64,000 nucleotides of DNA from Coprenecus sp902388455 (GCA_963931615.1 OZ007032.1:2689905-2753904); one strand, 5' to 3'. Positions 16,516-26,379 are shown, counted from the stretch's first letter. A program made the numbers and translations. Notes: generated by a model from the sequence alone, not told the origin.

Positions 16516-17475
16516 TTATTTCTTTCTGGAAATGGCTTTCAGTGCGGCGGATACGATATGTTCTGCATCGAGGCCGTAGGCTTTCATCAGTTCGGCGGGC
16601 TTGCCGCTCTGACCGAAGAGATCGTCCACGGCCACTATCTCGACGGGGCAGGGGGTGTGGCGGGCCAGTACTCCGGCGATCAGCTCTCCAAGGCCTCCGG
16701 CAATCAGGTGCTCCTCGGCTGTAACCACCGCTCCGGTCTTGGCGGCGGAAGCGAGCACAGCCTCCGTATCCAGGGGCTTGATGGTGTGTATGTCAATAAC
16801 TTCTGCAGAGATTCCCTGTTTTTCCAGCTCCTCGGCTGCAAGGAGGGCCTCCCATACCAGGTGGCCGGTGGCGAAGACGGTCACATCCTTTCCTTCGACC
16901 AGTTTCAGGGCTTTCCCTATCTCGAATACCTGGTCTTCGGGAGTGAAATTGGGTACGGAGGGACGGCCGAAGCGGAGATAAACGGGTCCTTCGTAGGAGG
17001 CAGCCGCAATGGTCGCGGCCTTGGTCTGATTGTAGTCGCAGGGATTGATGACGGTCATGCGCGGAAGCATCCTCATCATGCCGATGTCCTCCATGACCTG
17101 ATGGGTGGCTCCGTCCTCTCCGAGGGTGATGCCGGCGTGGGAGGCGGCTATCTTGACGTTGGTATTGGCATAGCAGATGCCCTGACGGACCTGGTCGTAG
17201 ACGCGGGAGGTCACGAAGTTGGCGAAGGAGCCGGCGAAGGGAATCCTGCCGCTGAGCGACAGTCCGGCGGCCACGTCTATCATGTCTGCCTCGGCTATGC
17301 CGCACTGGAAGAAGCGGTCGGGGTGCTCCTTGGCGAATGTGTTCATCTTCAGGGAGCCGGTGAGGTCAGCGCACAGTGCGACCACTTTGTCATTGGTCCT
17401 GCCCAGCTCCGTGAGTCCTGCTCCGAAACCCGAGCGTGTATCCTTGTTTCCTGTATTTATGAATTTTTCCATCAT
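16516..17475 (-). CDS. Transketolase C-terminal subunit
   Basis: 319 aa containing the pyrimidine-binding and C-terminal domains of a split transketolase. Catalytic glutamate lies in CGIAEADMIDVAAG (near residue 85), followed by GITLGEDGATHQ and the RFGRPSVPNFTPEDQVFEIGK segment. It works with the N-terminal subunit encoded 18 nt upstream to transfer two-carbon units in the pentose phosphate pathway; related split enzymes also act in other ketose pathways. Two adjacent ATGs (17475, 17472) can serve as start. The ECF sigma gene begins at its stop. Confidence 0.93.
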   Translation of the reverse strand: MMEKFINTGNKDTRSGFGAGLTELGRTNDKVVALCADLTGSLKMNTFAKEHPDRFFQCGIAEADMIDVAAGLSLSGRIPFAGSFANFVTSRVYDQVRQGICYANTNVKIAASHAGITLGEDGATHQVMEDIGMMRMLPRMTVINPCDYNQTKAATIAAASYEGPVYLRFGRPSVPNFTPEDQVFEIGKALKLVEGKDVTVFATGHLVWEALLAAEELEKQGISAEVIDIHTIKPLDTEAVLASAAKTGAVVTAEEHLIAGGLGELIAGVLARHTPCPVEIVAVDDLFGQSGKPAELMKAYGLDAEHIVSAALKAISRKK

Positions 17476-17493
17476 TGTCCTGTACCTTAAATA

Positions 17494-18339
17494 TTAATAA
17501 TCTCCGAGAGTCTCCTTTACCTGGGCGAGGGCCTTTTCGCAGAGCTCCGGCGAGGGTGCCTTGCCATGCCATTCGTTGGTGCCTTCCATGAAATCCACTC
17601 CCTTGCCCATGACGGTGTGGAAGAGAATCATCACCGGCTTGCCGTGGCGCGAGAGGGACCTGGCCTGAGCGAAGGCGTCGAGGATGGCCTGCATATCGTG
17701 GCCGTCGGCCTGGACGCATTCCCATCCGAAAGCCTTCCATTTGGTCTCGAGGTCTCCAAGGCCGATGACCGAATCCACCGTGCCGTCTATCTGCTGATGG
17801 TTCCAGTCGGTCATGGCTATGAGGTTGTCCACCTTGTGGTGGGCGGCGAACATGGCGGCCTCCCATATCTGGCCTTCCTCGCTCTCGCCGTCGCCGCAGA
17901 GGACGTAGACAGTGTTGTCCTCACCGTCCAGTCTCTTGCCAAGGGCGGCGCCGCAGGCTACGGAGAGACCCTGACCGAGTGAGCCTGAGGGCATGTAGAC
18001 ACCCGGCAGGTTGAAATCGGTCGAGGGGTGGCCCTGAAGTCTGGAGCCAAGATGCCTGAAGGTTCCCAGTTCGGAAACGGGGAAATACCCTGTGCGGGCA
18101 AGTATGCTGTAGAGCAGGGGAGACATGTGTCCTGTAGAGAGGATGAACATATCCTGGCCCTTGCCGCTGCGGTTCCAGCCTTCGGGTGTGTGTTTCATTA
18201 CGTCCAGATACAGAGCAGTAATGAAGTCGGTGCTGCTCATCGAGCCGCCGGGATGTCCGCAACCGGCCTGGGTGACCATTCTCAGTATGTCCCTGCGGAC
18301 CTGGGACGCTGTGTCGGTCAGCTTTTGTATGTCAGTCAT
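17494..18339 (-). CDS. Transketolase N-terminal subunit (TPP-binding)
   Basis: 281 aa. The thiamine diphosphate motif GDGESEEGQIWEAAMFAAHHKVDNL (about residues 150-175) is intact, with GCGHPGGSMSS and STGHMSPLLYS earlier. It forms the enzyme together with the next gene. It is divergent from lepA with a 56-nt intergenic region. Split transketolases of this kind are common in Bacteroidota and Firmicutes. Confidence 0.93.
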   Translation of the reverse strand: MTDIQKLTDTASQVRRDILRMVTQAGCGHPGGSMSSTDFITALYLDVMKHTPEGWNRSGKGQDMFILSTGHMSPLLYSILARTGYFPVSELGTFRHLGSRLQGHPSTDFNLPGVYMPSGSLGQGLSVACGAALGKRLDGEDNTVYVLCGDGESEEGQIWEAAMFAAHHKVDNLIAMTDWNHQQIDGTVDSVIGLGDLETKWKAFGWECVQADGHDMQAILDAFAQARSLSRHGKPVMILFHTVMGKGVDFMEGTNEWHGKAPSPELCEKALAQVKETLGDY

Positions 18340-18345
18340 ATCAGT

Positions 18346-18376
18346 TTGTGTTTATCCCGCTAAGATAGTATATTTG
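18346..18376 (+). promoter_or_regulatory. lepA promoter
   Basis: TTTG at 18346-18349 and TATATTTG at 18369-18376, 19 nt apart, match the Bacteroidota -33/-7 consensus and point to a leader of about 15 nt before the lepA ATG at 18396. Confidence 0.7.
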
Positions 18377-18395
18377 CAGCGATTATCTGAAGAAA

Positions 18396-20183
18396 ATGAA
18401 AAATATCCGGAATTTCTGCATTATAGCGCACATAGACCACGGCAAGAGCACTCTGGCGGACCGTCTGCTCGAATACACTCATACCCTGACCGAGAGAGAG
18501 ATGGAGGACCAGGTCCTGGACTCGATGGATCTGGAGAGGGAGAAAGGCATCACTATCAAGAGCCATGCGATCCAGATGGTGTACAACTACAAGGGTGAGA
18601 AATATATCCTCAACCTCATCGACACTCCGGGCCACGTGGATTTTTCCTACGAGGTATCCCGCGCCATCGCCTCCTGTGAGGGTGCCCTGCTGGTGGTGGA
18701 CGCTACCCAGGGTATTCAGGCCCAGACCATATCCAATCTCTACCTGGCCATCAACCATGACCTGGAGATTATCCCCGTGCTCAACAAGATAGACATGGAC
18801 GCGGCCATGGTGGACGTGGTCAGCGACCAGATCGTGGACCTGATAGGCTGCGACAGGGAGGACATCCTGCTGTGCAGTGCGAAGACCGGTGAGGGCGTGC
18901 CTGCCATACTGGACGCCGTGGTGGAGCGTTTCCCCGCTCCGAAGGGCGACCCGGAGGCACCGCTCCAGGCTCTGATTTTCGACTCGGTATTCAACCCCTT
19001 CCGCGGAGTGATCGCCTATTTCAAGGTGGTCAACGGAGTGATACGCAAGGGCGACAAGGTAAAGTTCTTCAATACGGGCAAGGAATACGAGGCCGATGAG
19101 GTCGGCTATCTCAGGCTGAGGATGTGTCCCACAGACGAGGTGACTACCGGCAATGTGGGCTATATCATCTCCGGTATCAAGACGGCCGTCGAGGTGAAGG
19201 TCGGTGATACCATCACCCATGTGGACCGGCCCTGCTCCGAGTCCATTGCCGGCTTCGAGGAGGTCAAGCCAATGCTCTTCGCGGGAGTCTATCCGGTGGA
19301 GACCGACGAATACGAGAATCTGCGCGCATCGCTGGAGAAGCTCCAGCTCAACGATGCGTCCCTCGTCTTCGAGCCCGAGTCCTCCCTGGCCCTGGGCTTC
19401 GGCTTCCGCTGCGGTTTCCTCGGCCTGCTCCATCTGGAGATCATGCAGGAGAGGCTTTACCGGGAGTTCGACATGGACGTGATAACCACCGTCCCCAACG
19501 TATCCTATAAAGTGTACACCACCCAGGGCGAGGTGGTGGACGTACACAATCCCTCCGGTCTGCCGGCCCCTACCCTCATAGACTACATCGAAGAGCCTTA
19601 TATCCGGGCTCAGATCATATCCAAGAGCGAGTATTTCGGTCAGATCATGAAACTCTGCCTGGACAAGCGCGGGGTGCTCAAGGGACAGCACTTCCTCACC
19701 GCCGACCGTGTGGAGCTGACCTACGACATGCCCCTTGCCGAGATAGTCTTTGACTTCTACGACAAGCTCAAGTCCATTTCCCGCGGCTACGCCTCCTTCG
19801 ACTACCATATCATCGGCTATCAGAAGGCCGACCTGGTCAAGCTCGATATCCTGCTCAACGGAGAGTCTGTCGACGCCCTATCCTCTCTTATCCACCGTGA
19901 GCGGGCCTATGACTTCGGCCGCCGTATCTGCGAGAAGCTCAAGGAACTGATTCCCAGACAGCAGTTCGAGATAGCGATACAGGCCGCCATCGGAGCCAAG
20001 ATCATTGCCCGCGAGACCGTAAAGGCCGTGCGCAAGGACGTGCTGGCCAAGTGCTACGGAGGTGACATCACCCGTAAGCGCAAGCTGCTGGAGAAGCAGA
20101 AAAAGGGCAAGAAACGCATGCGGCAGATAGGCAATGTGGAGGTGCCACAGTCTGCTTTCATGGCAGTACTGAAGCTCGACTGA
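18396..20183 (+). CDS. lepA: Elongation factor 4 (LepA)
   Basis: 595 aa ribosomal back-translocase/assembly GTPase. G1 is AHIDHGKST (near residue 10), switch I region EREKGITIKSHAIQM, G3 DTPGHVDF with the catalytic histidine, G4 NKIDMDAA. The LepA-specific C-terminal domain ends LLEKQKKGKKRMRQIGNVEVPQSAFMAVLK. Length matches the family (about 595-600). It contrasts with the EF-G paralog at 12-14 kb, which lacks the G3 histidine. A TAnnTTTG promoter precedes it. Confidence 0.98.
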   Translation: MKNIRNFCIIAHIDHGKSTLADRLLEYTHTLTEREMEDQVLDSMDLEREKGITIKSHAIQMVYNYKGEKYILNLIDTPGHVDFSYEVSRAIASCEGALLVVDATQGIQAQTISNLYLAINHDLEIIPVLNKIDMDAAMVDVVSDQIVDLIGCDREDILLCSAKTGEGVPAILDAVVERFPAPKGDPEAPLQALIFDSVFNPFRGVIAYFKVVNGVIRKGDKVKFFNTGKEYEADEVGYLRLRMCPTDEVTTGNVGYIISGIKTAVEVKVGDTITHVDRPCSESIAGFEEVKPMLFAGVYPVETDEYENLRASLEKLQLNDASLVFEPESSLALGFGFRCGFLGLLHLEIMQERLYREFDMDVITTVPNVSYKVYTTQGEVVDVHNPSGLPAPTLIDYIEEPYIRAQIISKSEYFGQIMKLCLDKRGVLKGQHFLTADRVELTYDMPLAEIVFDFYDKLKSISRGYASFDYHIIGYQKADLVKLDILLNGESVDALSSLIHRERAYDFGRRICEKLKELIPRQQFEIAIQAAIGAKIIARETVKAVRKDVLAKCYGGDITRKRKLLEKQKKGKKRMRQIGNVEVPQSAFMAVLKLD

Positions 20184-20203
20184 TTTGTAACACAATTTTA
20201 ACA
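20184..20203 (+). promoter_or_regulatory. Pho-box-like direct repeat before ppk
   Basis: Two half-sites TTGTAACA and TTTTAACA start 11 bp apart (20185, 20196). The 20-mer matches the element before the PiT transporter (6518-6537) at 16 of 20 positions. It begins right after the lepA stop, about 50 nt before the ppk start, so ppk and ppx may be induced with the phosphate transporter operon. Confidence 0.55.
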
Positions 20204-20252
20204 ATTCATTTTACAATTTATATCTAACTTGCGGCCAATTTGGTAATTTACA

Positions 20253-22346
20253 ATGGGAAAGAAAAAATCAATGAGGCCGTATCTCGAAAGGGACATCAGT
20301 TGGATGTACTTCAACCGGCGTGTACTGCAAGAAGCATGTAAAGATGAGGTCCCCCTCCTGGAAAGACTGAGTTTCCTGGGGATATACTCCAATAATCTGG
20401 ACGAGTTCTTCCGTGTCCGCGTGGCTTCCCAGAACCGGGTGGCCGAGTGGGACGGCAAGTCAGGACTGCGCGAGGCTAAAACGGCGGCAGAGGTAGTAAA
20501 GCAGATAAACCGGCTCAACAACCGCTACGTGAAGGATTTTGAAGTGGCGGTCCGGCAGGTCAACAAGGCGCTGGCCGACCACAACATCTGCATCATATCT
20601 GACTCACAGGCGGATGAGGAGCAGGTAGCATATATCCGTAACTACTATCAGGAGCGTATAGACGGCTTTATCGTACCGATATGGCTGAGTGCCGTGCGTC
20701 ATCTGGATTACGAGACCGATGAGAAGATATATCTGGCCGTCAAGGCCTGCCGTATCAACGAGAGGGGAAAGACCGTATACGACTATGCCTATTTCAGTCT
20801 CCCGGTGGACAGTTGCGGGCGATTCATCCGCCTGCCGGACAAGGAGGGGAAAAGCTATATCATGTATATTGACGATGCGGTGCGCTGCTGTCTGCCCAAG
20901 GTCTTCGAGGGCAACGGATTTTCCTCCTTCAGCGCCTATACCTTCAAGTTCACCCGCGATGCCGAGATGGAGATAGACAATGACCAGCGCAGCGGAATTC
21001 TCCAGAAGATATCGAAGGGCCTCAAGAGCCGGAAGAAAGGAGAGCCTTTGAGATTTATCTATGACGAGAATATGCCCGAGGACCTGCTGCGGCGTGTGCT
21101 GGGCAAGCTGGACCTTGGGGAGCGGGACACAGTCCTGCGCGGAGGACGCTATCAGAACCACAAGGATCTGATGAAGTTCCCCTCTTTTACGGGGAGTGCC
21201 CTTAAATATCCCCCGATGCTGGCTATCCGCAGGTCTTCTCTGGACGGGCCCGGCAGTATTCTGGAGCGCATCCGGAGGCAGGACCGTTTCCTGCACGTGC
21301 CCTATCACAGTTTCGACACGTTCATCCGTGTCCTGCATGAGGCGGCCACCAGCCGCAGTGTCAGCAGCATCAAGATAACCCTCTACCGTCTGGCCAAGGA
21401 TTCGAAGGTGGTCAGGGCCCTGATAGCGGCCGCACGCAACGGAAAGAAAGTGACTGTAGTCATAGAACTTCTGGCCCGCTTCGACGAGGAATCCAATATC
21501 AAATGGTCCCAGAAATTGGAGGATGCCGGGGTGAAGGTCATCTTCGGAGTCGAGGGGCTCAAGGTGCATTCCAAGGTCCTGCATATCGGCATGAAGAGAG
21601 GCGGGGACCTGGCCTGCATCAGCACCGGTAACTTCCATGAGGGCAATGCCAAGGCCTATACCGACTGTATTCTGATGACCTCCTCCCGCAGGATAGTCAA
21701 GGAGGTGGAGCAGGTCTTCGACTTCATCGAGAAGCCCTATGCCCAGATACGGTTCAAGGAGCTGCTGGTGTCGCCCAATGAGATGAAAACCAAGTTTATA
21801 TCGCTTATCAATGCAGAAATACGCAATAAAAAGAACGGTAAGCCGGCCTATATCCGCATGAAACTGAACCACGTTACAGACCCTGTGATGGTGGAGAAGA
21901 TCTACGATGCAGCGTATGCCGGAGTGGACATAGAGATGTCGGTCAGGGGCAACTGCTCGATAGTTACTGACGGGCTGCCGGAGAATTGTCATATAAGGAT
22001 TAACGGAATTATAGACCGGTATCTGGAACATTCCCGTATCTTTGTATTCGCTGCCGGAGGCGAGGAGAAGGTTTTCATCGGTTCGGCCGACTGGATGCCC
22101 CGCAATCTGGACAACCGCATCGAGGTTATAGCTCCGGTCTATGACCCTACCATCAAGCAGGAGATGAAGCGTATAGTGGATTATGCGCTACGGGACGTGA
22201 AGCAGGGGAGGACAGTGGACGGAACGGGGGCCAACAGTGCATGGACATGTGCGGAACCGCTGGATACCGGTTCACAGCTTGCCTTGTACCGGCATTATGA
22301 GGAGCTTGAGGCCAAGGAAAGGGAGTATGATGCAGGGATGGCTTAA
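20253..22346 (+). CDS. ppk1: Polyphosphate kinase 1
   Basis: 697 aa, synthesises polyphosphate from ATP. The N-terminal PPK domain begins ERDISWMYFNRRVLQEA (near residue 13). The catalytic phospholipase D-like HKD region reads VHSKVLHIG and STGNFHEGNAKAYTD (near residue 435-465), and a second phosphate-binding region HSRIFVFAAGGEEKVFIGSADWMPRN lies near 590. Full length for the family. It is 12 nt upstream of the ppx-type gene, so synthesis and breakdown are encoded together. A Pho-box-like repeat lies upstream. Confidence 0.97.
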   Translation: MGKKKSMRPYLERDISWMYFNRRVLQEACKDEVPLLERLSFLGIYSNNLDEFFRVRVASQNRVAEWDGKSGLREAKTAAEVVKQINRLNNRYVKDFEVAVRQVNKALADHNICIISDSQADEEQVAYIRNYYQERIDGFIVPIWLSAVRHLDYETDEKIYLAVKACRINERGKTVYDYAYFSLPVDSCGRFIRLPDKEGKSYIMYIDDAVRCCLPKVFEGNGFSSFSAYTFKFTRDAEMEIDNDQRSGILQKISKGLKSRKKGEPLRFIYDENMPEDLLRRVLGKLDLGERDTVLRGGRYQNHKDLMKFPSFTGSALKYPPMLAIRRSSLDGPGSILERIRRQDRFLHVPYHSFDTFIRVLHEAATSRSVSSIKITLYRLAKDSKVVRALIAAARNGKKVTVVIELLARFDEESNIKWSQKLEDAGVKVIFGVEGLKVHSKVLHIGMKRGGDLACISTGNFHEGNAKAYTDCILMTSSRRIVKEVEQVFDFIEKPYAQIRFKELLVSPNEMKTKFISLINAEIRNKKNGKPAYIRMKLNHVTDPVMVEKIYDAAYAGVDIEMSVRGNCSIVTDGLPENCHIRINGIIDRYLEHSRIFVFAAGGEEKVFIGSADWMPRNLDNRIEVIAPVYDPTIKQEMKRIVDYALRDVKQGRTVDGTGANSAWTCAEPLDTGSQLALYRHYEELEAKEREYDAGMA

Positions 22347-22357
22347 AAGGAAGAACA

Positions 22358-23305
22358 ATGACAGATATGATTGACAAGGAAACAATGGCGGAGTACAGGG
22401 ACAATGCCGTGACCTATGCCGCAATCGACATCGGCTCAAATGCCGTACGCCTGCTTATCAAGCAGCTGGAAGATGACCTGCAGCCCAGATTCAGCAAGGT
22501 GCTGCTGTTGCGTGTTCCTCTCCGTCTGGGCTTCGATGTGTTTTCCAACGGAGGCAGCATCTCCGAACGCCGGCGCAAGGACCTGGTGCGTCTGATGAAG
22601 TCCTACAAGCAGCTCATGAAGATCTATAATGTGAGTGATTACAGGGCCTGCGCCACGTCTGCCATGCGCGATGCGGCCAACGGGCCGGACATCATCCGGG
22701 AGGTGCGGAAGAAGACAGGCATAGAGATAGAGATAATCGACGGACAGCAGGAAGCCCGCATGATATACAACAACCATATAGAGAGCATGCGCGGACGCCG
22801 CGGCAACTATATGTACGTCGATGTGGGCGGCGGAAGCACGGAGATCAATCTGATGACGGACGGGGAGCTGATCTGCTCCAAGTCCTACAATATCGGTACG
22901 GTCAGGATGCTCAACGAGGCTGTCTCCGACGGTGAGTGGAAGCGGTTCCGCTCAGACCTGGAGGACCTGGCGGCATCGTATCCGGGAATCAACATAGTAG
23001 GCTCCGGCGGCAACATCAACAAGCTGTACAAGCTGGTGGAGCGGCGCGACAAGCGCTATCCCCGCATGAGTACTTCTTCCCTCCAGTCTCTTCACGACCG
23101 CCTCAAGGCTTTGAGCGTAAGGCAGAGAATGGAGGAATACGAACTGAAGGCCGACAGGGCTGATGTGATTGTTCCGGCCGGGGAGATATTCCTTACCATC
23201 GCGGCCATCACCGGGGCGTCCTATATCTATGTGCCTGTCATCGGTCTTTCGGACGGTATCATAGACGGACTGTATACCAAGCATCTGGCGGAGCTCAGCA
23301 GGTAG
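22358..23305 (+). CDS. Ppx/GppA-family exopolyphosphatase
   Basis: 315 aa of the actin-like Ppx/GppA fold. Phosphate-1 loop DIGSNAVRLL is near residue 27, the catalytic region ATSAMRDAANG near 100, and phosphate-2 loop YVDVGGGSTEINL near 150. It hydrolyses polyphosphate or pppGpp. At 315 residues it lacks the C-terminal HD domain of long Ppx proteins. It is cotranscribed with ppk and followed by a strong bidirectional terminator. Confidence 0.93.
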   Translation: MTDMIDKETMAEYRDNAVTYAAIDIGSNAVRLLIKQLEDDLQPRFSKVLLLRVPLRLGFDVFSNGGSISERRRKDLVRLMKSYKQLMKIYNVSDYRACATSAMRDAANGPDIIREVRKKTGIEIEIIDGQQEARMIYNNHIESMRGRRGNYMYVDVGGGSTEINLMTDGELICSKSYNIGTVRMLNEAVSDGEWKRFRSDLEDLAASYPGINIVGSGGNINKLYKLVERRDKRYPRMSTSSLQSLHDRLKALSVRQRMEEYELKADRADVIVPAGEIFLTIAAITGASYIYVPVIGLSDGIIDGLYTKHLAELSR

Positions 23306-23322
23306 TTTTACGCAGGCAATAT

Positions 23323-23362
23323 AAAAAAAGTTCCGATGGTCTCAGACCACCGGAACTTTTTT
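23323..23362. terminator. Bidirectional intrinsic terminator
   Basis: Arms AAAAAAAGTTCCGATGGTCT and AGACCACCGGAACTTTTTT form a long stem with one mismatch, flanked by A and T runs on the two sides. It lies between the convergent ppx gene and the TPR/OmpA-like lipoprotein gene. Confidence 0.9.
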
Positions 23363-23380
23363 ACGTCAACATGAGATTGC

Positions 23381-25039
23381 TTATCTGATCTTGGCAAACT
23401 CGATGTCGTTCTCTGCGCGTGCTGCCAGAGCCTCATCCTTGGATGCGATCTCCAGAGCGGCCTTTGCAGCCTCTACATCACCCTGACGGGCGGCGATGAT
23501 GGCCTTCAGGTAGTTCTTGCACTGGCACTTGGCGTCAGCAAGAATATTGGAGGCAGCATTGAGGTCGCCGTTGAGGATGTTGACGAGGGCCTCGTTGAAG
23601 CTGTTTGCACCTTTCAGCTTGGAAGCTGCGTCAGCATATTTGCCGTTGAGGATGTCAACCACTGCAAGATTGTACTGAGCCTCTTTCAGACCTGACTTGT
23701 TGAATGCGGCTACTGCAGCGTCGTTGTTGCCCTTGCGGAGCTCAACGACTCCGGCTGCATTATTATAATAGGTATTGCCCTTGTCGGCTACACCTGCGAG
23801 AGCCTGCTCGGCCTCGGCATTCTTGTTGAGGACCAGGTAAGCCACACCGAGGTTGATCTTGGCGCGGTCGCTGTTGAACTTCTCGACAGCTTTCTGGTAT
23901 ACGGTGACTTTCTGGTTGGCGTCACTCAGGAGAGAACCTGCGCGGAGGAGAGCCTCCTCGTCGAGAATCTCGATGTTGTCGTTTACGAGGGCCACGAGCT
24001 CATCGTTGCTGTAGTTGGTGAACTCTACGTTGGCGATGAACCTTGCGCGGCGGAGCTCAGGAAGGATATCGTCCTTGAGAATAGTGTAGACAGCGGACAT
24101 GTTCTTGATCTCCCTCTCACGTACTGCGGGATCGCTGTACATTTCGAGAACGCGGAGGATGAGATCCTTGTCCTCGATGTTGGAGTTGGAAACGAGCTCC
24201 TTGAAGCCGTCCCAGTCCTCATCTACGTTGGAGGTGCTTACATTGGCCTCTACGGCAATTTCCTTATTGTTGATCTTCTTGTTGAAGGCGTCGCTGGCTG
24301 TCTTGGCACGTCTTGCGGACAGCTCGGCGTTGAAGTCCTCCTTTCCGTCAGGTGAGGCGTAGGCAACGATCTCGGTGCTTACAATCTCCCTGCGCTCATC
24401 GGCCTTGATGCTGGCGAGGAAGTCCTGGAAAGCCTTGATCTCATCGCTCTTCAGCTGGGAAGGACGGACTGTGGCGCTGTTGATCAGATAGAGGATCTGG
24501 GCCTCGTTCTGCTCGGGAATGATGGCCTGGTATGCATCGGGAGCATAGGCAAGGCTGCCTGCTGTCTTCACGAGCATGTATGTGGTGTTGGCACCATCGG
24601 CTACCTTATAGGGAGCGGTGAAGGGAATTCTGTTGTCCTTGTGGATAACGGTCATTCTGAGCTCGAGGCGGGAATTCTCCACGCCTTCCACATACTCGAA
24701 GTTGAATGTCTTGTTGATAGTGCCGCCGAGCTCGGGAACCACTTCGTAGTTCTCTGTTACATCCTCACCCTGAAGCATCACGGGGTCGAGGGCGGCTTCA
24801 CCTCCGTTATATACAAGTACCGGAACCATCTCGACAATGGCCTTGGGGTGGAAGAAGTCTTCGGGGAAAGTTACTGTCACGTCGGCTTTGATATTGCCGG
24901 CAATCACTTCCAGAATCTGGGGATTGCAGCTTACAGATACTTCTTCGGCGCTTTCCGCCATCTTCTTGGGGCTACCGCATGAGGTGGTGATGAACAGACC
25001 GGCTGCGGCAATCATCAGTAGGTTAAAAATCTTTTTCAT
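23381..25039 (-). CDS. Lipoprotein with OmpA-like and TPR-like parts
   Basis: 552 aa. Signal peptide with lipobox ITTSC near residue 21. The N-terminal half is beta-rich. Around residues 215-260 a segment (EIVAYASPDGKEDFNAELSARRAKTASDAF) resembles the OmpA C-terminal peptidoglycan-binding motif. The C-terminal 250 residues are helical with TPR-like spacing (KFNSDRAKINLGVAYLVLNKNAEAEQAL). It is probably a periplasmic or outer-membrane-anchored cell-envelope protein common in Bacteroidales. A minus-strand -7 box TATATTTG lies at 25087-25094. Function unassigned. Confidence 0.75.
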   Translation of the reverse strand: MKKIFNLLMIAAAGLFITTSCGSPKKMAESAEEVSVSCNPQILEVIAGNIKADVTVTFPEDFFHPKAIVEMVPVLVYNGGEAALDPVMLQGEDVTENYEVVPELGGTINKTFNFEYVEGVENSRLELRMTVIHKDNRIPFTAPYKVADGANTTYMLVKTAGSLAYAPDAYQAIIPEQNEAQILYLINSATVRPSQLKSDEIKAFQDFLASIKADERREIVSTEIVAYASPDGKEDFNAELSARRAKTASDAFNKKINNKEIAVEANVSTSNVDEDWDGFKELVSNSNIEDKDLILRVLEMYSDPAVREREIKNMSAVYTILKDDILPELRRARFIANVEFTNYSNDELVALVNDNIEILDEEALLRAGSLLSDANQKVTVYQKAVEKFNSDRAKINLGVAYLVLNKNAEAEQALAGVADKGNTYYNNAAGVVELRKGNNDAAVAAFNKSGLKEAQYNLAVVDILNGKYADAASKLKGANSFNEALVNILNGDLNAASNILADAKCQCKNYLKAIIAARQGDVEAAKAALEIASKDEALAARAENDIEFAKIR

Positions 25040-25086
25040 TTGAGATATTTTAAAATTGTTATCATCCTTTTAATCTAAAGTAAACG

Positions 25087-25134
25087 CAAATATAATAATT
25101 ATTTGATTTTTCATGCTAAAAAATGATAACTTTG
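25087..25134. promoter_or_regulatory. Divergent promoters of the TPR lipoprotein and the sigma-54 activator
   Basis: Leftward: -7 box TATATTTG (25087-25094). Rightward: -33 TTTG (25102-25105) and -7 TAACTTTG (25127-25134), 21 nt apart. The rightward -7 ends 5 nt before the ATG at 25140, which rules out the in-frame ATG at 25113 and suggests a nearly leaderless mRNA. Confidence 0.65.
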
Positions 25135-25139
25135 CAGAC

Positions 25140-26372
25140 ATGGAACTCAATGAAATCAAAAACCGCTTCGGAATCATCGGCAATGATCCTAAGCTCAACA
25201 ATGCAATCGATACGGCGATACAGATTGCCGGCACCAACCTCTCTGTACTTATAACCGGAGAGAGTGGCGTGGGTAAAGAGGTGATACCTAAGATAATACA
25301 TGCTTTCAGCCCCCGTAAGCACAATAACTACATCGCCATCAATTGCGGAGCTATCCCGGAAGGAACTATAGAGTCTGAGCTTTTCGGACATGAGAAAGGT
25401 TCCTTTACCGGTGCCAATGAGGCCCGCAAGGGCTATTTTGAAGTGGCTGACAAGGGTACTATATTTTTGGATGAGGTCGGTGAACTGCCCCTTTCCACGC
25501 AGGTCCGCCTGCTCAGAGTCCTTGAATCAGGAGAGTTTATCCGTGTGGGCTCGTCCAAAGCCCAGAAGACAGATGTCCGTGTAATAGCCGCCTCCAATGT
25601 GAATTTCATGCACGCCATCCGTACCGGACGTTTCCGTGAGGACTTGTATTACCGTCTGAATGCAGTCCCTATATCTATTCCCCCGTTAAGAGACCGTAAG
25701 GGGGACATACATCTGCTGTTCATGAAATTCGCCCTGGATTTTGCCGATAAATACAAAATGCCTGCAGTCCGTCTGACTCCCGAGGCGCGGGAAGTACTGG
25801 AGTCCTACCGGTGGCCGGGAAATATCCGTCAGCTTAAGAATGTGGCCGAGCAGATTTCAGTTCTGGAGAACAATCGCCTGATCTCCCCTGAAGTGCTGGT
25901 CCGCTATCTTCCGGCGGATGACCCGAATCAACTTCCGGTAAGAGGATGTGACAGCGGTACGGCCGGCAACATTCAGGACCGCGATATTATTTTCAAGATG
26001 CTGTTCCAGCTTAGGGAAGAAATTGACGAGCTGAAGTCAAGGGTGACAGGCGGGAGAGTGGATACTTCTGTGGATGTCAAATCAGCCGAGACGGGTCGTC
26101 CCGTGCATGCACTGCCGGTAAAGGTTTCGGACGTCCCGGAATTTCCCCATAAGCTTTCCCACGATTATTCCATAGCCGTCCCTGCAGCAGAAGTCGTCGA
26201 GACAGTACGGGAACAAGAGGATGCGCCCAGAACTATCCAGGATGTCAATGATGATATGATCCGAAGGGCTCTGGAGAAGCATGAGGGACGCAGAAAAGCT
26301 GCTGCTGCGGAACTGGGTATATCCGAAAGAACATTGTATCGGAAGATAAAAGAATTGAAAATAGATAAATGA
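25140..26372 (+). CDS. Sigma-54-dependent transcriptional activator
   Basis: 410 aa with no receiver or other sensory domain at the N-terminus. The AAA+ domain has Walker A GESGVGKE, the sigma-54 loop GSFTGA (usual GAFTGA with A to S), Walker B GTIFLDEVGEL and the sensor region DVRVIAASN. A C-terminal Fis-type helix-turn-helix is RRALEKHEGRRKAAAAELGISERTLYRKIKEL. Start chosen at 25140 because the promoter -7 box overlaps anything upstream. It is 7 nt before lptE, so it heads an operon with lptE, a TPR-like gene and secG. Confidence 0.9.
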   Translation: MELNEIKNRFGIIGNDPKLNNAIDTAIQIAGTNLSVLITGESGVGKEVIPKIIHAFSPRKHNNYIAINCGAIPEGTIESELFGHEKGSFTGANEARKGYFEVADKGTIFLDEVGELPLSTQVRLLRVLESGEFIRVGSSKAQKTDVRVIAASNVNFMHAIRTGRFREDLYYRLNAVPISIPPLRDRKGDIHLLFMKFALDFADKYKMPAVRLTPEAREVLESYRWPGNIRQLKNVAEQISVLENNRLISPEVLVRYLPADDPNQLPVRGCDSGTAGNIQDRDIIFKMLFQLREEIDELKSRVTGGRVDTSVDVKSAETGRPVHALPVKVSDVPEFPHKLSHDYSIAVPAAEVVETVREQEDAPRTIQDVNDDMIRRALEKHEGRRKAAAAELGISERTLYRKIKELKIDK

Positions 26373-26379
26373 TGATGAG

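Noticed and set aside
16012..17490. Open frame of 492 codons on the plus strand over the sigma factor and transketolase genes
   Set aside because: It spans two well-identified genes on the other strand and has no recognisable motif.
18360..19808. Open frame of 482 codons opposite lepA
   Set aside because: Antisense shadow of a highly conserved gene, with no domain of its own.
25113..25139. Upstream in-frame ATG for the sigma-54 activator
   Set aside because: The -7 box at 25127-25134 lies after it, so it would not be in the transcript.
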